From: Protula sp. h YS-2021
Lineage: Eukaryota; Annelida; Polychaeta; Sabellida; Serpulidae
Reading direction: 5' to 3'
NCBI GenBank assembly: GCA_949752745.1
Contig: OX457029.1
Location: 10,021,511-10,085,510, forward strand
DNA length: 64,000 nucleotides
Shown: one piece after another, positions 57,400-64,000 of the stretch
How positions within the stretch are numbered: the stretch's first letter is position 1
Layout of the letters: each line of letters starts with the position of its first letter
Made by a program: the position numbers and the translations under genes
Notes under the pieces: generated by a model
Seen by the model: the letters and a program-made list of their open reading frames with translations, nothing else
What the model was told of the DNA's origin: nothing
Database searches by the model: none

Positions 57400-60300
57400 C
57401 ACCAAAGTTCAAATGCATTTCTGAAATTTTCTAATATTTTCAAATTTCACACTTCTGGCCCTGTGAAAATTGACTAAAATTTTAAATTCCTCAAAGTTTC
57501 ATTCCTAGGCCGTAATCCCTAAATACTACCACTCTAGTGACTCCAGCAACTGTAGAAAAGGCATTAAAATGCATTTCTGAAATTTTCTCACATTTTTCAA
57601 ATTTTGAAATATTTCACAGATCGGGACCTGTGGAAATTGACGGAAATTTTAAGTTCCTCCAAAATTTATTATTATGCCGTAATCTTTAATTACTGGCTCT
57701 CTAATGACTCCAACAAATGTAGGAGAAACATTCGAAAGCATTTCTAAATTTCTCGGACATTTATCAAATTTTGAAATATTTCACAGGTCTCTATAAAGAC
57801 TCCAACAAATGTAGAAAAGGCATACGAATGCATATCTGATAATTTCTGATATTTGTCAAATTTTGAAATATTTCAATGGTTGGGACCTGTCGAAATTGAT
57901 TGAAATTTCACGTTGCTACAAAATTCATTCCGAGGCCGCAATCTTTAATTAGAAGCACTCTACTGACTTCAGCAATTGCAGAAAAGCCATTCAAATGCAT
58001 TTCGGAAATTTTCTCACATTTCTCAAATTTTGAAATATTTCACAGGTCGGGACCTGTTGAAATTGACTGAAATTTTAAGCTCAACCAACATTTATTTCCA
58101 GGTCGTAATTTTTAATTACTAGTATTCTAATGACTCTAACAATTGTAGAAAAGGCATTAAAATGCATTTCTGAAATTTTCTGACATTCATCAAATTTTGA
58201 AATATTTCAGAGGTCGGTACCTGTGGAAATTGACTGAAATTTTTAAGTTTCTCCAAAATTAATTCCTAGGCCGTAATCTTTAAGTACTAGCACACTACTA
58301 ACTCCAGCAATTGTAGAAAAGGCATTCAAATGATTTTCTAAAATTTTCTCACATTTTTCAAATTTTGAAATATTTCACTGGTCGCGACCTCTGGAAATTG
58401 ACTGAAATTTTAAGTTCCTCCAAAATATATTCCTAGACCGCAATCTTTAGTTACCAGCACTCTACTGACTCCAACAATTTTTGAAAAGGCATTCAAATGC
58501 ATTTCTGAAATGTTCTATTATTTTTGAAATTTTGAAATATTTCACAGGTCGGTACCTGTGGAAACTGACTGAAATTTTAACCTCCTCCAAAATTTATTCC
58601 TAGGTCGTAATTTTTAATCCATGGCATTCTAATGACTTTAACAATTGTAGATAAGGCATTAAAATGCGTTTCTGAAATGTTCTCACATTTTTCAAATTTT
58701 GAAATATTTCACAGGTCGGGACCTGTGGAAATAGACTGAAATTTTAAGCTCCTCCAAAATTTATTCCTAGGTCGTAATTTTTAATTAATAGCACTCTAAT
58801 GGCTCCAACAATTGTAAAAACGGCATTCAAATGCATTTCTGGAATTTTCTGACATTTGTCAAATTTTGAAATATTTTTCAATTTGGGACATGTAGAAATT
58901 GACTGAAATTTTTATTTAATCCAAAATTTATTGTTGTGCTGTAATCTTTAAAAACCAGCTCTATAAAGACTCCAACAAATGTAGAAAAGGCATACGAATG
59001 CATATCTGATAATTTCTGATATTTGTCAAATTTTGAAATATTTCAAAGGTCAGGACCTGTCGAAATTGACTGAAATTTTACGTTCCTCCAAAATTTATTC
59101 CGAGGTCGTAATCTTTAATTAGCAGCACTCTACTATACCAACAATTGCAGAAAAGCCATTCAAATGCATTTCGGAAATTTTCTCACATTTCTCAAATTTT
59201 GAAATATTTCACAGGTCGGGACCTGTGGAAATTGACTGAAATTTTAAGCTCCACCAACATTTATTCCTAGGTCGTAATTTTTAATTACTAGCATTCTAAT
59301 GACTCTAACAATTGTAGTAAAGGGATTCAAATGCATTTCTAAAATTTTCTCACATTTTTCAAATTTTGAAATATTTCACAGGTCGTGGAAATTGACTGAA
59401 ATTTTAAGCTCCTCCAAAATTTATTCCTAGTTCGTAATTTTTAATTACTAGCACTATAATGACTCTAGCAATTGTAGAAAAGGCATTAAAATGCATTTCT
59501 GAAATTTTCTGACATTCATCAAATTTTGCAATATTTCAGAGGTCGGTACCTGTGGAAATTGACTGAAATTTTTAAGTTCCTCCAAAATTAATTCCTAGGC
59601 CGTAATCTTTAGTACTAGCACACTACTAACTCCAGCAATTGTAGAAAAGGCATTCAAATGAATTTCTAAAATTTTCTCACATTTTTCAAATTTTGAAATA
59701 TTTCACTGGTCGCGACCTCTGGAAATTGACTGAAATTTTAAGTTCCTCCAAAATTTATTCCTAGACCGCAATCTTTAGTTACCAGCACTCTACTGACTCC
59801 AACAATTTTTGAAATGGCATTCAAATGCATGTCTGAAATGTTCTATTATTTTTGAAATTTTGAAATATTTCACAGGTCGGTACCTGTGGAAATTGACTGA
59901 AATTTTAACCTCCTCCAAAATTTATTCCTAGGTCGTAATTTTTAATCCATGGCATTCTAATGACTTTAACAATTGTAGAAAAGGCATTCAAATGTGTTTC
60001 TGAAATGTTCTCACATTTTTCAAATTTTGAAATATTTCACAGGTCGGGACCTGTGGAAATAGACTGAAATTTTAAGCTCCTCATAAAATTTATTCCTAGG
60101 TCGTAATTTTTAATTGCTAGCACTATAATGACTCTAGCAATTGTAGAAAAGGCATTAAAATGCATTTCTGAAATTTTCTGACATTCATCAAATTTTGAAA
60201 TATTTCAGAGGTCGGTACCTGTGGAAATTGACTGAAATTTTTAAGTTCCTCCAAAATTAATTCCTAGGCCGTAATCTTTAAGTACTAGCACACTACTAAC

Positions 60301-63300
60301 TCCAGCAATTGTAGAAAAGGCATTCAAATGAATTTCTAAAATTTTCTCACATTTTTCAAATTTTGAAATATTTCACAGGTCGGGACCTGTGGAAATAGAC
60401 TGAAATTTTAAGCTCCTCCAAAATTTATTCCTAGGTCGTAATTTTTATTTACTAGCACTCTAATGACTCCAACAATTGTAAAAACGGCATTCAAATGCAT
60501 TTCTGGAATTTTCTGACATTTGTCAAATTTTGAAATATTTTTCAGGTTGGGACATGTAGAAATTGACTGAAATTTTCATTTAATCCAAAATTTATTGTTG
60601 TGCTGTAATCTTTAATAACCAGCTCTATAAAGACTCCAACACATGTAGAAAAGGCATACGAATGCATATCTGATAATTTCTGATATTTGTCAAATTTTGA
60701 AATATTTCAAAGGTCAGGACCTGTCGAAATTGACTGAAATTTTACGTTCCTCCAAAATTTATTCCGAGGTCGTAATCTTTAATTAGCAGCACTCTACTGA
60801 CTCCAACAATTGCAGAAAAGCCATTCAAATGCATTTCGTTAATTTTCTCACATTTCTCAAATTTTGAAATATTTCATAGGTCGGGACCTGTGGAAATTGA
60901 CTGAAATTTTAAGCTCCACCAACATTTATTCCTAGGTCGTAATTTTTAATTACTAGCATTCTAATGACTCTAACAATTGTAGTAAAGGGATTCAAATGCA
61001 TTTCTAAAATTTTCTCACATTTTTCAAATTTTGAAATATTTCACAGGTCGTGGAAATTGACTGAAATTTTAAGCTCCTCCAAAATTTATTCCTAGTTCGT
61101 AATTTTTAATTACTAGCACTATAATGACTCTAGCAATTGTAGAAAAGGCATTAAAATGCATTTCGGAATTTTTCTGACATTTATCAAATTTTGAAATATT
61201 TCAGAGGTCGGTACCTGTGGAAATTGACTGAAATTTTTAAGTTCCTCCAAAATTAATTGCTAGGCCGTAATCTTTAAGTACTAGCACACTACTAACTCCA
61301 GCAATTGTAGAAAAGGCATTCAAATGAATTTCAAAAATTTTCTCACATTTTTCAAATTTTGAAATATTTCACTGGCCGCGACCTTTGTAAATTAACTGAA
61401 ATTTTAAGTTCCTCCAAAATTTATTCCTAGACCGCAATCTTTAGTTACCAGCACTCTACTGACTCCACCAATTTTTGAAATGGCATTCAAATGCATTTCT
61501 GAAATGTTCTATTATTTTTGAAATTTTGAAATATTTAACAGGTCGGTACCTGTGGAAATTGACTGAAATTTTATCCTCCAAAATTTATTCCTAGGTCGTA
61601 ATTTTTAATCCATGGCATTCTGACTTTAACAATTGTAGAAAAGGCATTCAAATGCGTTTCTGAAATGTTCTCACATTTTTCAAATTTTGAAATATTTCAC
61701 AGTTCGGGACCTGTGGAAATAGACTGAAATTTTAAGCTCCTCCAAAATTTATTCCTAGGTCGTAATTTTTAATTACTAGCACTCTAATGACTCCAACAAT
61801 TGTAAAAACGGCATTCAAATGCATTTCTGGAATTTTCTGACATTTGTTAAATTTTGAAATATTTTTCAGGTTGGGACATGTAGAAATTGACTGAAATTTT
61901 CATTTAATCCAAAATTTATTGTTGTGCTGTAATCTTTAATAACCAGCTCTATAAAGACTCCAACAAATGTAGAAAAGGCATACGAATGCATATCTGATAA
62001 TTTCTGATATTTGTCAAATTTTGAAATATTTCAAAGGTCAGGACCTGTCGAAATTGACTGAAATTTTACGTTCCTCCAAAATTTATTCCGAGGTCGTAAT
62101 CTTTAATTAGCAGCACTCTACTGACTCCAACAATTGCAGAAAAGCCGTTCAAATGCATTTCGTTAATTTTCTCACATTTCTCAAATTTTGAAATATTTCA
62201 CAGGTCGGGCCTGTGGAAATTGACTGAAATTTTAAGCTCCACCAACATTTATTCCTAGGTCGTAATTTTTAATTACTAGCATTCTAATGACTCTGACAAT
62301 TGTAGTAAAGGGATTCAAATGCATTTCTAAAATTTTCTCACATTTTTCAAATTTTGAAATATTTCACAGGTCGTGGAAATTGACTGAAATTTTAAGCTCC
62401 TCCAAAATTTATTCCTAGTTCGTAATTTTTAATTACTAGCACTCTAATGACTCTAGCAATTGTAGAAAAGGCATTAAAATGCATTTCTGAAATTTTCTGA
62501 CATTCATCAAATTTCGAAATCTTTCAGAGGTCGGTACCTGTGGAAATTGACTGAAATTTTTAAGTTCCTCCAAAATTAATTCCTAGGCCGTAATCTTTAA
62601 GTACTAGCACACTACTAACTCCAGCAATTGTAGAAAAGGCATTCAAATGAATTTCAAAAATTTTCTCACATTTTTCAAATTTTGAAATATTTCACTGGCC
62701 GCGACCTCTGCAAATTGACTGAAATTTTAAGTTCCTCCAAAATTTATTCCTAGACCGCAATCTTTAGTTACCAGCACTCTACTGACTCCACCAATTTTTG
62801 AAATGGCATTCAAATGCATTTCTGAAATGTTCTATTATTTTTGAAATTTTGAAATATTTAACAGGTCGGTACCTGTGGAAATTGACTGAAATTTTAACCT
62901 CCTCCAAAATTTATTCCTAGGTCGTAATTTTTAATCCATGGCATTCTAATGACTTTAACAATTGTAGAAAGGGCACTCAAATGCGTTTCTGAAAAGTTCT
63001 CCTATTTTTCAAATTTTGAAATATTTCACAGGTCGGGACCTGTGGAAATAGACTGAAATTTAAAGCTCCTCCAAAATTTATTCCTGGGTCGTAATTTTTA
63101 ATTACTAGCACTCTAATGACTCAAACAATTGTAAAAACGGCATTCAAATGCATTTCTGGAATTTTCTGACATTTGTCAAATTTTGAAATATTTTTCAGGT
63201 TGGGACATGTAGAAATTGACTGAAATTTTCATTTAATCCAAAATTTATTGTTGTGCTGTAATCTTTAATAACCAGCTCTATAAAGACTCCAACACATGTA

Positions 63301-64000
63301 GAAAAGGCATACGAATGCATATCTGATAATTTCTGATATTTGTCAAATTTTGAAATATTTCAAAGGACCTGTCGAAATTGACTGAAATTTTACGTTCCTC
63401 CAAAATTTATTCCGAGGTCGTAATCTTTAATTAGCAGCACTCTACTGACTCCAACAATTGCAGAAAAGCCATTCAAATGCACTTCGGAAATTTTCTCACA
63501 TTTCTCAAATTTTGAAATATTTCACAGGTCGGGACCTGTGGAAATTGACTGAAATTTTAAGCTCCACCAACATTTATTCCTAGGTCGTAATTTTTAATTA
63601 CTAGCATTCTAATGACTCTAACAATTGTAAGTACTATCACGATACTAACTCCAGCAATTGTACAAAAGGCATTCAAATGAATTTCTAAAATTTTCTCACA
63701 TTTTTCAAATTTTGAAATATTTCACTGGTCGCGACCTCTGGAAATTGACTGAAATTTTAAGTTCCTCCAAAATTTATTCCTAGACCGCAATCTTTAGTTA
63801 CCAGCACTCTACTGACTCCAACAATTTTTGAAATGGCATTCAAATGCATTTCTGAAATGTTCCATTATTTTTGAAATTTTGAAATATTTCACAGGTCGGG
63901 ACCTGTGGAAATTGACTGAAATTTTGAGCTCCTCCAAAATTTATTTCTAGGTCGTAATTTTTAATCCATGGCATTCTAATGACTTTAACAATTGTTAAAA
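57400..64000 (+). repeat. About 165-bp satellite array with 8-monomer higher-order units
   Basis: The monomer core is AATGCATTTCTGAAATTTTC, CAAATTTTGAAATATTTCAC, AGGTCGGGACCTGTGGAAAT, TGACTGAAATTTTAAG, TTATTCCTAGG and TCGTAATTTTTAATTA. A marker monomer (CTATAAAGACTCCAACA) recurs at 58,961, 60,624, 61,949 and 63,278. The last two intervals are 1,325 and 1,329 bp, eight monomers each; the earlier one (1,663 bp) equals ten. The array continues past the window end. No coding capacity. Confidence 0.95.

Noticed and set aside
57400..64000. CRISPR or coding repeat
   Set aside because: Head-to-tail monomers without spacers, stops in all frames; this is a satellite.

Overview
This window is animal nuclear DNA dominated by repeats. 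It has AT-rich sequence, no bacterial-style gene packing, splice-site-like signals, a CR1/L2-type non-LTR retrotransposon, remnants of hAT and pogo/Tigger DNA transposons, Helitron-type 3' termini, tRNA-derived SINE fragments, and a large satellite array. Short non-autonomous elements with internal tandem repeats, resembling the pearl/Helentron-associated and MITE-like elements known from bivalves, make a mollusc (possibly a bivalve) the best guess. That placement is an inference. No complete conserved host gene could be recognised.

Layout. 1-15.3 kb: an old segmental duplication (copy A about 1-5,345, copy B about 9,970-15,300) around an unduplicated middle that holds one notable single-exon reading frame with its own TATA box (5,803-6,476) and two degenerate tRNA-derived SINE pieces. 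15.4-20.9 kb: a foldback-like composite in which inverted exon-like arms are surrounded by arrays of a 12-bp repeat; a 1,905-bp unit has been duplicated recently, and both sides carry copies of a flank with a signal-peptide-like frame. 20.9-24.6 kb: a CR1/L2-like LINE with endonuclease, reverse transcriptase and 3' tail nearly complete but carrying four lesions. 24.6-29 kb: two Helitron-type 3' ends with identical architecture, 27-bp, 54-bp and 130-bp tandem repeats, and a dispersed SINE-like repeat. 29-35.6 kb: mostly intergenic with many poly-C/G tracts; it includes one convincing terminal exon of a small one-pass membrane protein (32,468-32,616, minus) and one small unassigned frame.

35.6-40.2 kb: a run of DNA transposons: a Tigger derivative carrying a nested 130-bp element, a 1.6-kb TIR element filled with eight 180-bp repeats, a 52-bp minisatellite, and a 704-bp hAT derivative with an 8-bp target duplication. 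42.3-45.4 kb: a GC-rich degenerate repeat, a long (TA)n tract, and a divergently arranged set of small frames with a zinc-finger-like C terminus, interrupted by a 0.9-kb TIR element. 45.5-55.8 kb: tandem and higher-order repeats (1.47 kb, 266 bp, about 1 kb) rich in the word TTTCGC; one repeat pair supplies a filled/empty site comparison for a 145-bp mobile element. 55.9-64 kb: degenerate repeats, then an open-ended array of a roughly 165-bp satellite organised into an 8-monomer (about 1,325 bp) higher-order unit with conserved dyad symmetry.

No metabolic or cellular pathway can be read from this window. The functional content is mainly mobile-element machinery (EN, RT, transposase fragments) plus a few candidate host or captured genes. 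All identity statements are by eye, without database searches.
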